Positions 51,344 through 61,347 of a DNA stretch of 64,000 nt are shown piece after piece. The translations under genes and the position numbers were made by a program. Numbering within the stretch: position 1 is the stretch's first letter; each line of letters starts with the position of its first letter. Source of the DNA: CAZJHX01 sp964545715 (GTDB taxonomy: Bacteria; Myxococcota_A; UBA9042; GCA-2863065); the NCBI GenBank assembly GCA_964545715.1, contig CAZJHX010000010.1, positions 1 through 64,000 on the forward strand. Direction: 5' to 3'. The notes below the pieces were generated by a model. The model ran no database searches. It had not been told where the DNA came from and saw nothing but the letters and a program-made list of their open reading frames with translations.

Positions 51344-52300
51344 TCAGGTGCTCCGATCGACCGGCTCGTCGAAGTCGACGTCCGGGCCGCAGGGTACGAC
51401 CCCGTGCGGATTGATGGAGCGATGGCTGGTGAAATAGTGGGTCTTGATGTCGTCCATCACGACCGTCCCGGCCACGCCCGGGAGCTGGTACAGCTCTCGC
51501 GTGTAGGCCCACAGGTTGCGGTAGTCGATCAGGCGCCGCTTGTTGCACTTGAAGTGCCCGTAGTACACGGGGTCAAAGCGCACCAGCGTGGTGAACAGGC
51601 GCCAGTCGGCCTCGGTGATCCGATCGCCGCACAGGTATCTTTGACCCGCAAGCCGGGACTCGAGCATGTCCAGCGTCTCGAACAGCGCCGTGTACGCCTC
51701 TTCGTAGGCGGTCTGTGTCGTGGCGAAGCCCGCGCGGTACACGCCGTTGTTCACCGTGTCGTAGACGACCGGGTTGATCGCGTCGATCTCCTCTCGCAGC
51801 GACTCGGGGTAGAGGTCCACGCCGGGGTCGCCAAACGCGTCGAACTCCGAGTTGAACATGCGGATGATTTCGGAGGACTCGTTGTTTACGATGGTCCCCG
51901 TCTGCTTGTCCCACAGCACCGGCACCGTCACCCGGCCCGTGTAGTCGGGGCGAGCGCGGGTATACAGCTCGTGCATGTAGCGCGCCCCCAGGACCGGGTC
52001 GGGGACCACGTTTTTGCCCGGCTCAAAGGTCCAGCCGTGCTCGAGCATCAGCGGGTGCACCACCGACAGCCCGATCACGTCCTCCAGCCCTTTCAGCGCA
52101 CGAAAGATCAGCGTGCGGCTGGCCCACGGACACGCATATGAGACGTACAGGTGGTAGCGGTCGCGCTCGGCCTTGAAACCCGAGCTGCCGTCAGCGGTGA
52201 CGTGGTCCCGAAAGCTGGGGCTCTTGCGAACGAAGCGCCCCCCGGTGGACGAGGTGTCGTACCACTGGTCGTGCCATTTTCCCTCGATCAGTCGTCCCAT
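51344..52300 (-). CDS. yqjG: Glutathionyl-hydroquinone reductase (YqjG/ECM4 family)
   Basis: A 318-aa glutathione-transferase-like enzyme reducing glutathionyl-hydroquinones. The catalytic Cys57 is in SYACPWASRTL. The family layout is present: GRFVRKSPSFR at the N-terminus, TFEPGKNVVPDPVLGARYMHELY, TVPVLWDKQTGTIVNNESSEIIRMFN and ITEADWRLFTTLVRFDPVYYGHFKCNK. ATG 52300 has GAGGAGG upstream. It follows lpdA by 16 bases. Its presence implies use of glutathione or a similar thiol and some quinone detoxification. Confidence 0.95.
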   Translation of the reverse strand: MGRLIEGKWHDQWYDTSSTGGRFVRKSPSFRDHVTADGSSGFKAERDRYHLYVSYACPWASRTLIFRALKGLEDVIGLSVVHPLMLEHGWTFEPGKNVVPDPVLGARYMHELYTRARPDYTGRVTVPVLWDKQTGTIVNNESSEIIRMFNSEFDAFGDPGVDLYPESLREEIDAINPVVYDTVNNGVYRAGFATTQTAYEEAYTALFETLDMLESRLAGQRYLCGDRITEADWRLFTTLVRFDPVYYGHFKCNKRRLIDYRNLWAYTRELYQLPGVAGTVVMDDIKTHYFTSHRSINPHGVVPCGPDVDFDEPVDRST

Positions 52301-52316
52301 CCTGGAACCTCCTCAT

Positions 52317-53696
<1,380 letters not shown>

Positions 53697-53699
53697 GGG

Positions 53700-55040
53700 T
53701 CAGAGCTCCAGCAGGTGCGATTCGAGCAGTGGCAGGGTCGGGTCCTCCACGCAGTCTTTGACGCGCTTGAGAAACGTCACGGCCTCGCGACCGTCCACGA
53801 TGCGATGGTCGTATGTCAGGGCCACATACATCATCGGTCGGATGGCGACCTGGCCGTCGATCGCCATCGGGCGATCCTGAATCGCGTGCATGCCCAGGAT
53901 TCCGCTCTGAGGCGGGTTGACGATCGGCGTCGACAACATTGAACCGTAGATGCCGCCGTTGGACACAGAGAATGTGCCGCCGGTCAGCTCGTCGGGCGTG
54001 ATGCGTCCGTCGCGCGCCCGTACGGCAAAGTCGCGGATCTGAGCCTCGATCTCCGCGTGGCTCAACAGCTGCGCGTTGCGGATGGCCGGCACCACCAGGC
54101 CGCGCCCGCCGCCGATCGCCACTCCGATGTCGTAGTAGTTGCGCTCGATGATCGTGTCGTCCTCGATGGACGAGTTCAGCGCCGGGATGGTCTTCAGTCC
54201 CTCCACGACGGCCTTCACAAAGAACGACATGAAGCCGAGCTTGATGCCATGACGCTCGGTGAACGCCTTCTGATACCGCTTGCGGATCGCCTTTACGTTG
54301 GTCATGTCGACCTCGTTGAAGGTGGTCAAGAGCGCCGCGGTTTGCTGTGCCTCCACCAGCCGGCGGGCGATGGTGCGACGCAGCCGTGACATGCGCTTGG
54401 GCTCGGCCTTGCGGGCGTCCGGATCGACCGCGATCTGCACCGCCGGGGGCGCCTTGGCGGCCGGCGGTGGGGTGGGCGCGGGTTCTGTGGCTGCGGGAGG
54501 CGCCGCTGGGGCCGACGCCTCGACCGGGGGCGCCGTCGGTGTGACCGCGCGACGTGGTGGCCTCGGCTTCGGCGCCGCTTTCGGAGCAGGCGCGGCCTCT
54601 GGAGCAGGTGCTGTCTCAGGTTGCCCGACACCGGCTGCGCGCAGCACATCTTCTTTGAGAATACGCCCACCGGGTCCGGTCGCCGTGACTTGATCGGCGG
54701 TCAACCCGTGCTGGTGCAGCGCCTTGGCGGCGGCCGGCATGATGCGGGTCTGCGGTGCGGCGGGCGCGGGCTGGCGGACTGTGCTGTCGTTGTCAGCGGC
54801 CGGCGCGTCACCGGGCGTGACCGTGGCGATGACGTCACCGACGTTGGCCAGGTCCCCCACCTGTTTGGCGATCGAGCTGAGCACCCCGGCGACCGGCGAC
54901 ACGATCTCCAGGTTGGCTTTGTCGGTCTCGATGACGACCACAACCTCGTCCATCTCGACGTGATCGCCCTCCTGCTTCAACCATTCGCCTATCTCGACCT
55001 CGGTGATCGACTCACCGGGAGACGGCACTTTGATGTCCAC
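53700..55040 (-). CDS. sucB: 2-oxoglutarate dehydrogenase E2, dihydrolipoyl succinyltransferase
   Basis: A 446-aa E2 subunit. GTG 55040 with GGGGG upstream is preferred to the ATG at 55091. The lipoyl domain has VVIETDKANLE with Lys41 as lipoyl site. A Pro/Ala linker, a peripheral-subunit domain (RIMPAAAKALHQHGLTADQVTATGPGGRILKEDV), a second Pro/Ala linker, then the catalytic domain (from KRMSRLRRTIARRLVEAQQ) follow. The active site is TYDHRIVDGREAV. The lipoyl motif EVEIGEWLKQEGD is typical of succinyltransferases. E1 (sucA) is not adjacent; upstream is a C25 protease, so E1 must be elsewhere. Confidence 0.95.
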   Translation of the reverse strand: MDIKVPSPGESITEVEIGEWLKQEGDHVEMDEVVVVIETDKANLEIVSPVAGVLSSIAKQVGDLANVGDVIATVTPGDAPAADNDSTVRQPAPAAPQTRIMPAAAKALHQHGLTADQVTATGPGGRILKEDVLRAAGVGQPETAPAPEAAPAPKAAPKPRPPRRAVTPTAPPVEASAPAAPPAATEPAPTPPPAAKAPPAVQIAVDPDARKAEPKRMSRLRRTIARRLVEAQQTAALLTTFNEVDMTNVKAIRKRYQKAFTERHGIKLGFMSFFVKAVVEGLKTIPALNSSIEDDTIIERNYYDIGVAIGGGRGLVVPAIRNAQLLSHAEIEAQIRDFAVRARDGRITPDELTGGTFSVSNGGIYGSMLSTPIVNPPQSGILGMHAIQDRPMAIDGQVAIRPMMYVALTYDHRIVDGREAVTFLKRVKDCVEDPTLPLLESHLLEL

Positions 55041-55111
55041 CGCGATTGCCCCCAAAAACGTGCTCCAACGTTCGCTGCGGCAGGGTAGCACGAGCCCCGC
55101 TCCGGGCTCAC

Positions 55112-57169
55112 TCAGCGGGCGGCCACTTTGGTGGAGATCACGGACACCTTGGCGTGTCCGGCAGCGGTCTGGCCCGTTGCAGCCAGCGCTTTGACAACGT
55201 AGGCGCCCGGGGTGCGCGGCGCCTCCAGCACGACCTCTGCCACGCCGTTGTGCAGCGCCACTTTGCGCCGTAGGACAACTTTGTCGATGGCCTTGCGGTG
55301 GTTGGCGGCCATTGCGGAGAAGGCGCGTCCGACGCTCATCTTCGCCAGCCTGCCGGGCGACACCAACTTGCCGCGAATGGCGCGGCGCTCGGTCTCCAGC
55401 GTGATGGTGACGTGTCCGTCGGTCGGGGTTCGGCTGGCCACGCGCACGGCGATCTTGCCGCCGGTCTGCGCGGACGGGTCTACGGACACCTGCAGCGGCT
55501 CGGGGTATCGCAGCCTCAGCGCCGGATCCCCCAGCAGGTTGTACAGCCCCTCGTGCTCGTCTTTCAGCTCCTGGACGTCCTGGCCGACCAGGGTCTCAGC
55601 CAGCACGATGCGCCGGTCACGCAGTTGACGCTTTATCTCGATCAGCCCGTCGCCCAGCGTCGGCGGGCGCCCGTCCAAAAAGACGTCCACAAATGCGCGG
55701 GCGTAGAGCGCGTTGGGATAGGGGTGGCTCGACCGACTGGACGACCAGATCGCGATCGGCCCGGTGGGTGACAGGCCCAGCACCTCCGCCAGCGACGCCT
55801 TGCCCTTGGGCCGGTCATAGGCGCCGGTGTTGCAGGAGAACGAGAGAAAGACCGGCTTGCCCGGCCCGATCTTGACGTGCCGCAGGTCGTCCGCATGTCC
55901 GTATTGGTAGTACTCGTTGCGGTACGCCACGTGGTCGAATGCGTTGGCCAGCCCGTGTCCGAAATAGGCAGCGAACAGGGCGCCCGCGTTGAGGTCCGAC
56001 ACCAACTGCGGCCCCAGCTTGTCAAAGCGATATGCGTACGGGGAGTCGGCTTTGGCGAAGACGACCTGCACGTCGTAGTCGTACGGGATCAGGTCGTTCA
56101 TGATGTACGAGGCGATGTTCTCGATAATGCCGTCGGCCAGTCGCCCGTAGTTGGCGGGGCCGCCGTACACCACGAGCTTGCGCTGCCAGCCGCCCTCGTC
56201 GTCACGTCGCTCATAGGCGACCACCTTGCGGGCAAACATCTCGACCTGGGCGCTGTCTCGCGCGGGCAGGCGACCAACGGCGATCGATGCGGCCGGTTGG
56301 CGCTGATCACCGGCGGCCTGGTTGGTCACCACCCCATACGGGTGGTCCGTGGGGTACTCCTGCTCGGCGACATACCCGGGGTAGTGCACCTTCTTGCGGT
56401 AGAACGTGGGCACGGGCGTTGGGCCCGTTACGGCAGGTGCGTACTTGGCCTCGACGTCGCCGACCAACAGGACATATCGAAGCCGCCCCCGTGAGCGACG
56501 CGCAAATAACGAGATCGCCTGGTGCAGCGCGGTCGGGTCGGGATTGCCCTGTGAGAAGCGGTCGTACACATCCTCCACCGCCAGCGCGGCGACGGTGTGG
56601 CCGGTGCGCTCACGATGCGCGATCAGCTCGGAGAGGGACCCCAGCCACTCGCCGGGGGCCAGGATCAGATAATCCGCGTGCCGCCAGCGATCCCAGGTGA
56701 AGACGTCTACCGGGGGCTCATCCCGAGTGGCCGGGTGGCGCGGAAGGACGACGCCGGTCTCGCGATTGGCGGACGTGTGAACACCGGCGGTGCTCTCCAG
56801 CTTGCACAGCGTGCCGCTGCCGGAGCGCGGATGGACCACCTGATAGACCAGGTAGGGGCTGTGTCGGTTTGTTTGACCCACTTTGAATGTGACGACGTCT
56901 CCTGCGTCTAAGACGCCGTCATCGCCACCGTGTACTGTGCAGTCAATCGGTTTACTGCGGTACCGAATGGCCATGTGGAGGGCGCCGTCACGACCGGCTG
57001 TCCGCCAGTGGGGATCGGCTGCAAACAGGTCCCTGGCTGATACCTCGATAGTGGCGCCGATGCGGGCAGGGGCACGCACGCTCGTCTGCATCGCCGGCCG
57101 ATCGCCTTGACCCGTCGGGGGCAGGCAGCCGAGAAGTGATCCAAAGAGCAAGGGTAGCGCAAGACGCAC
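55112..57169 (-). CDS. Gingipain-like C25 family cysteine protease (lipoprotein)
   Basis: A 685-aa predicted lipoprotein (lipobox LLGC, Cys15). The C25 domain spans about residues 165-590. DYLILAPGEWLGSLSELIAHRERTGH and LRYVLLVGDVEAKYAP are family blocks. The catalytic His405 lies in AAYFGHGLANAF and Cys446 in FLSFSCNTGAYD. LYNLLGDPALRLRYPEPL precedes an Ig-like domain. GTG 57169 has AGGAGGTGA upstream. Gingipain relatives in Myxococcota and Bacteroidota are surface or secreted and may process other exported proteins. A possible operator hairpin overlaps the ribosome site. Confidence 0.92.
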   Translation of the reverse strand: MRLALPLLFGSLLGCLPPTGQGDRPAMQTSVRAPARIGATIEVSARDLFAADPHWRTAGRDGALHMAIRYRSKPIDCTVHGGDDGVLDAGDVVTFKVGQTNRHSPYLVYQVVHPRSGSGTLCKLESTAGVHTSANRETGVVLPRHPATRDEPPVDVFTWDRWRHADYLILAPGEWLGSLSELIAHRERTGHTVAALAVEDVYDRFSQGNPDPTALHQAISLFARRSRGRLRYVLLVGDVEAKYAPAVTGPTPVPTFYRKKVHYPGYVAEQEYPTDHPYGVVTNQAAGDQRQPAASIAVGRLPARDSAQVEMFARKVVAYERRDDEGGWQRKLVVYGGPANYGRLADGIIENIASYIMNDLIPYDYDVQVVFAKADSPYAYRFDKLGPQLVSDLNAGALFAAYFGHGLANAFDHVAYRNEYYQYGHADDLRHVKIGPGKPVFLSFSCNTGAYDRPKGKASLAEVLGLSPTGPIAIWSSSRSSHPYPNALYARAFVDVFLDGRPPTLGDGLIEIKRQLRDRRIVLAETLVGQDVQELKDEHEGLYNLLGDPALRLRYPEPLQVSVDPSAQTGGKIAVRVASRTPTDGHVTITLETERRAIRGKLVSPGRLAKMSVGRAFSAMAANHRKAIDKVVLRRKVALHNGVAEVVLEAPRTPGAYVVKALAATGQTAAGHAKVSVISTKVAAR

Positions 57170-57181
57170 GCGCGTTCACCT

Positions 57182-57201
57182 CCTGTACACAATCGTACAG
57201 G
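57182..57201 (-). promoter_or_regulatory. Dyad overlapping the C25 protease ribosome site
   Basis: CCTGTAC-ACAATC-GTACAGG (plus strand) is a perfect seven-base inverted repeat. The minus-strand transcript carries CCTGTAC...GTACAGG just before and overlapping AGGAGGTGA, so it could act as an operator or hide the ribosome site in a hairpin. Confidence 0.5.
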
Positions 57202-57250
57202 TCAGACGTTCGGAATGCGAATTTGCCAGGGTTGCGCATTATTTACGTGA

Positions 57251-57276
57251 CACTGTAAACAGTCTGTTTTACAGTG
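57251..57276. promoter_or_regulatory. Nine-base inverted repeat upstream of the CBM2-like repeat-protein gene
   Basis: CACTGTAAA and TTTACAGTG are perfect nine-base arms with an eight-base centre. The arms contain shorter dyads (ACTGT-AA-ACAGT, CTGT-TTT-ACAG), giving a compound site 31 bases before ATG 57307. Near-direct repeats GTGCACATACC and GTGTGCATACC lie between it and the gene. A repressor site is likely. Confidence 0.55.
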
Positions 57277-57306
57277 CACATACCACAGTGTGCATACCGG
57301 GTGAGC

Positions 57307-60300
57307 ATGAGACTTAGTATAGCCATCGCAGTGACCCTTTTAGTGACTACCGCCCACGCCGCTACGCTGGCTGGAGTTGTTCGGGATACGGGGGGGGCCG
57401 GGATCGACGGCGTGCTGATCGAGGTGATCGATCCAGGGCCCCAGACCGTCGTCGCCTCTGATGTCACCGCGGTGGACGGAACGTACGCCACCCCCCTCTT
57501 CCCAGACGGTACATATGACGTGCGCGCGACCCCTCCGGTAGGGCCGTTTGAGGGCACGACCATTCCGGGCGTCGCAGCCGCCGGCGCCACGCCTCTGGAC
57601 ATCGTTCTGGTTGTGGCGCCCGGTGCAAACGTGGTGTTCGACGGCGTCATCACCAATGGCGTCGGGACCCCGCTGACGGGGCAGTGCGTGCGCATGTTCG
57701 GCGACGCCAACCCACCCCAGCAGTGCACCGGCGCCACCGGCGAGTTCTCCTTCACCGTGCCGGTCGGTACATATGGCCTCTTCATCGAGGGCAACGTCGT
57801 CGAGAACGGGCCCGCGCCCGAGTACACCCAGACCTTCTGGCGGCTCTTCAGCAACAACTTCGCGGTGACGGCGCCGACGACGGTCGACCTCGTCATTCCC
57901 ACACGCGCCGTTCGGGTGCGCGTGGAGGACGAGGGCGGGGTTGAAGTGCCCAACGCCACAGCAGGGCTGGGCTATCACAACAGCGCGCCGTTCACGGCGG
58001 ACGGCATCGACTTTGCCGGCGGCGAGGTCTTCACCGGTGCCAACGTCGGCGCGGACGGCGAGGTGACGTTCCATGTGCCCGATACCGCGCCGGGCGCCAG
58101 CTTCGCAGTCAGCGGCGCTCCGCCCGCCGGGGTCAACCTGCTGCCCGCCTCGGTGCCGGGCCAGTCGATCACTGCCGACACTACCATTACGGTCGTCCTG
58201 CCCGAGCCGCCGCCGCCCGTCACGTTCGACGGCGTCATCACGGACGGCGTAAACCCCCTCGGCGGACAGTGCCTCAACCTCTCCGGAGGTGTGATCTTCG
58301 AGCAGTTCTGCACTGCCGCGGACGGCGTGTTCACCTTCACCGTGCCGATGGGCTCGTACAGCTTGTTCATCGAGGGCAACACCGTCGTCAACGGCCCCGC
58401 TCCGGAGTACACGCAGCAGTTCTGGCGGCTCTTCGGCGATACGTTCGACCTGCTGGTCGACACGACGGTCGCCCTGGACCTTCCCACGGCCGAGCTGGAG
58501 GTCACCGTCGTCGATCCCACCGGCACGCCGGTGCCCAACGCCACAGTCGGCGCGGGGTATCATCAGGTCGGCTCGTTCACTGCCGGGGGCATCTCGTTCT
58601 TCGGTGGTGAGGCGTTCGGCGCCGCCAACGTCGGGGCGGACGGAGTCGGTGTCATGCGGCTGCCGCTCAGTACGCCCCCGAACACGTTCACCGTCAGCGC
58701 CAACCCGCCGGCGGGCGCCAACCTGTTGCCGGCGAACAGTCCGCCGGTGACGCTGTCCGGCGACACGGCCGTGACCATCGAGCTGCCGGTTCCGCCGCCG
58801 CCCACGCTTTTTCAGGGCGTGGTGCAAAACCACTGCGGTGAGCCCATGCGCAACCAGTGCCTCCGGCTGTCCGGCGGGTTTGTCTTCGAGCAGTTCTGCA
58901 CGGGCCCGGACGGCGAGTTCTCGATGACGGTTCCACAGGGTGACTACACGATGCTCCTGGAGGGCAACAGCGTCGTTTACGGCACGCCGCCCGAGTACAC
59001 CCAGCACTACTGGCGCCTGTTCGCCGACACGGTCTCGATCCAGCAGGACACCACCACGGTGCTGACCGTGACGCAGTTCAAATACGACGTGACGATCATC
59101 GACACCGAGGGCAACCCGGTGCCGGGGGCGACGGTCGGTGTCGGCTATCACAACACCGCGCCGTTCTCGGCGGGCGACGTCGACTTCGTCGGCGGTGAGG
59201 CCTTTGGCGGCGCCAACGTCGGGGCGGACGGCAAGGTGACATTCAAGCTGCCGGAGACCAGCACGTCGACCTTCGGCGGCGGCTGGGCGCTGTCGGTCAG
59301 TCCGCCGCCGGGCAGCGGGTTCCAGCCCTTCCAGGTTCCCGGCCTGTCGCTGCACGAAGACGGCGCCATCGTGATCGTGCTGCCGCTGCTCCCGGGCGCG
59401 GACGCGGACGGCGACGGCGTGCCCAACGAGGACGACAACTGCATCGGCATCGACAACACCGATCAGCTGGACAGCGATGACGACGGTGCGGGAGACGCGT
59501 GCGATGTCTGCCCGTTTGACGGCAACGACGATCACGATCAGGACGGCTTCTGCGCGGACGTGGACAACTGCCCCGACGACCCCAACCCGGACCAGATCGA
59601 CCTCAACGAAAACGGTGTGGGTGACGTGTGCGACAACTCGCCGCCGGTCGCGGTCTGTGCGGACTCGACGTTTGAGGCGGGCGCGGGCTGCATGGTCTCG
59701 CTGACCCCCTCGGACATCGATGGCGGCAGCACCGATCCCGACGGCGCAGGCGACATCGCGTCGCTGTCGATCATGCCCAACAAGCTCACTGGCCCGGGCG
59801 TATACGCCGTGCAGCTGCAGATCAACGATACGTCCGGTGAGACCGACACCTGCATCGCGCAGATCACCGTTGTGGACGTGACGCCGCCCGGGATCGTCGA
59901 CTGCCCCGGTGACCAGCAGAGCACCGTCACCGATACCTGCCAGCGTCCGCTGCCCGACCTGCTGGCCGGCGTCATCGCGGAGGACGACTGTGCCGATCCG
60001 AGCGACCTGGACATCACGCAGGACCCGCCCGCCGGCACGTTTGTCGACACCGATGTGGAGCACGCGATCACGATTCGAGTGGCGGACCCCAGCGGCAACA
60101 TCACCGAGATCGTCAAGACGGTCATCTTTCACTCGGGCGCGCCGCTGGGCGCGGCGGCGGACTACGACGTCTTTGTGATTCGGCAGGCGCAGGCCATGAG
60201 CGGCTCGGTGGGTGGCCGCGTCGCCATCGGCGGGCGCGCCAGGGTGCGTGATTTCACGTTCGGCACGGCGCTCGGGTCATCCAGCACGCCCGTCCTGGTC

Positions 60301-61344
60301 ATCGGCGGCGACGCCATCGTGCGCAAGGGGTCGGTCCTGGCGGGCGATACGGTCATCGGTGGTACGTGCAGCATCGACAACATGAGCTTCGAGGGCGACG
60401 TGCACTGCAACACCGCGCCGCCGGTGGACTTCCCGTCCGAGGGCGCCGCGCTGCAGGCGTACTCTCAGTTCCTGGCGACCGGGCTGCCGACGACGGGCGC
60501 CGGGCAGCTGGCACCGAGCGGGCTGGTGCTCGAGGGCAGCGATCCCGAGCTCAACGTCATCGCCGTGCGCGGTGAAGATCTCGCCGTCGCCGAGCACGTC
60601 ACGATCTCTGTACCGGACGGCGCCACCGTGCTGCTGAACGTCCTCAACGAGAACGGCTTCAACCCCGTCTACCACATGAGCCACGTCGGCTTCACGCTGG
60701 AGGGGGTGTCGCCCCGCCGCCTGCTGCTGAACTTCCCGGCGGCCGGGCTGCTGCGCGTCCAGGACACGTTTGTACCGGGCTCGATTCTGGCGCCCAACGC
60801 GCGCATGTTCTTCCGCCAGGCCAATGTCGGCGGCCAGCTCGTCACGCGCGACCTCAGCGGCATGTGCACCGTCAACGACGGAGGCTTCGGTGGGCGGCTG
60901 TGCCCCGAGGACAGCGGCACGTGCTTCCGCGAGGACCCGGTGGTATGCGCGGACATGGGCTGCGTCGTGAGCATCGGCGATCGCTGCTGCTGTGCGCCGG
61001 CCCCCCCACAGGCGGGCTGTACGGCGACCTATGAGGTGACCAACGAGTGGCCTCAGGGCGACGGCACCGGCTTGCAGGCGGCGGTGTCGTTTACGTGGAA
61101 CGGCGCCGCGCTGACCGAGTGGACGCTGGAGGTCGATTTTGACCAGGACGTGACCGTGGGCTCCTTCTGGAGCGGCGATTGGAGCCAGGCCGGCAGCACC
61201 CTGACCGTAAACAGCCCCGCGTGGGCGGGCTCGGTCGAGACCGGGGACACCGTCGGCGGTCTCGGCTTGCTCGGCACGTCGACCGGCGCCGCCGGCTCCG
61301 CCTCCGCCGTACGCGTCAACGGCGTCAGCTGCACGCTGCAATAA
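57307..61344 (+). CDS. Secreted repeat protein with choice-of-anchor A and CBM2-like domains
   Basis: A 1345-aa secreted protein; signal peptide LSIAIAVTLLVTTAHA, no lipobox. An N-terminal carboxypeptidase-regulatory-like unit (about 20-105) precedes three roughly 195-aa repeats (110-697), each with GQCLRLSGG...YTQxFWRLF...VGYHN. Thrombospondin type 3 Asp motifs follow (about 700-780), then HYR-like domains with cysteines (780-950). Residues about 953-1195 match the choice-of-anchor A fold (VFVIRQAQAMSGSVGGRVAIGGRA). After a Cys cluster (ISIGDRCCCAPAPP), residues 1238-1345 resemble cellulose-binding family CBM2 (TYEVTNEWPQGDGTGLQA, WTLEVDFDQ, GSTLTVNSPAWAG, NGVSC). This suggests adhesion to or capture of polysaccharide. 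Confidence 0.88.
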   Translation: MRLSIAIAVTLLVTTAHAATLAGVVRDTGGAGIDGVLIEVIDPGPQTVVASDVTAVDGTYATPLFPDGTYDVRATPPVGPFEGTTIPGVAAAGATPLDIVLVVAPGANVVFDGVITNGVGTPLTGQCVRMFGDANPPQQCTGATGEFSFTVPVGTYGLFIEGNVVENGPAPEYTQTFWRLFSNNFAVTAPTTVDLVIPTRAVRVRVEDEGGVEVPNATAGLGYHNSAPFTADGIDFAGGEVFTGANVGADGEVTFHVPDTAPGASFAVSGAPPAGVNLLPASVPGQSITADTTITVVLPEPPPPVTFDGVITDGVNPLGGQCLNLSGGVIFEQFCTAADGVFTFTVPMGSYSLFIEGNTVVNGPAPEYTQQFWRLFGDTFDLLVDTTVALDLPTAELEVTVVDPTGTPVPNATVGAGYHQVGSFTAGGISFFGGEAFGAANVGADGVGVMRLPLSTPPNTFTVSANPPAGANLLPANSPPVTLSGDTAVTIELPVPPPPTLFQGVVQNHCGEPMRNQCLRLSGGFVFEQFCTGPDGEFSMTVPQGDYTMLLEGNSVVYGTPPEYTQHYWRLFADTVSIQQDTTTVLTVTQFKYDVTIIDTEGNPVPGATVGVGYHNTAPFSAGDVDFVGGEAFGGANVGADGKVTFKLPETSTSTFGGGWALSVSPPPGSGFQPFQVPGLSLHEDGAIVIVLPLLPGADADGDGVPNEDDNCIGIDNTDQLDSDDDGAGDACDVCPFDGNDDHDQDGFCADVDNCPDDPNPDQIDLNENGVGDVCDNSPPVAVCADSTFEAGAGCMVSLTPSDIDGGSTDPDGAGDIASLSIMPNKLTGPGVYAVQLQINDTSGETDTCIAQITVVDVTPPGIVDCPGDQQSTVTDTCQRPLPDLLAGVIAEDDCADPSDLDITQDPPAGTFVDTDVEHAITIRVADPSGNITEIVKTVIFHSGAPLGAAADYDVFVIRQAQAMSGSVGGRVAIGGRARVRDFTFGTALGSSSTPVLVIGGDAIVRKGSVLAGDTVIGGTCSIDNMSFEGDVHCNTAPPVDFPSEGAALQAYSQFLATGLPTTGAGQLAPSGLVLEGSDPELNVIAVRGEDLAVAEHVTISVPDGATVLLNVLNENGFNPVYHMSHVGFTLEGVSPRRLLLNFPAAGLLRVQDTFVPGSILAPNARMFFRQANVGGQLVTRDLSGMCTVNDGGFGGRLCPEDSGTCFREDPVVCADMGCVVSIGDRCCCAPAPPQAGCTATYEVTNEWPQGDGTGLQAAVSFTWNGAALTEWTLEVDFDQDVTVGSFWSGDWSQAGSTLTVNSPAWAGSVETGDTVGGLGLLGTSTGAAGSASAVRVNGVSCTLQ
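57637..59397 (+). repeat. Three tandem 585-588-base repeats within the CBM2-like gene
   Basis: Units run 57637-58224, 58225-58809 and 58810-59397. Each encodes FDGVIT or FQGVVQ ... GQC, then EYTQ-x-x-WRLF, then VGYHN or GAGYH and GGE-x-F-x-GANVGADG. Conserved at protein level and in phase, they arose by in-frame duplication. Confidence 0.85.
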
Positions 61345-61347
61345 CGG

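Noticed and set aside
57340..60132. A 930-codon minus-strand frame opposite the CBM2-like gene
   Set aside because: High-GC shadow of the repeat gene; composition is Arg/Val/Ala without motifs.
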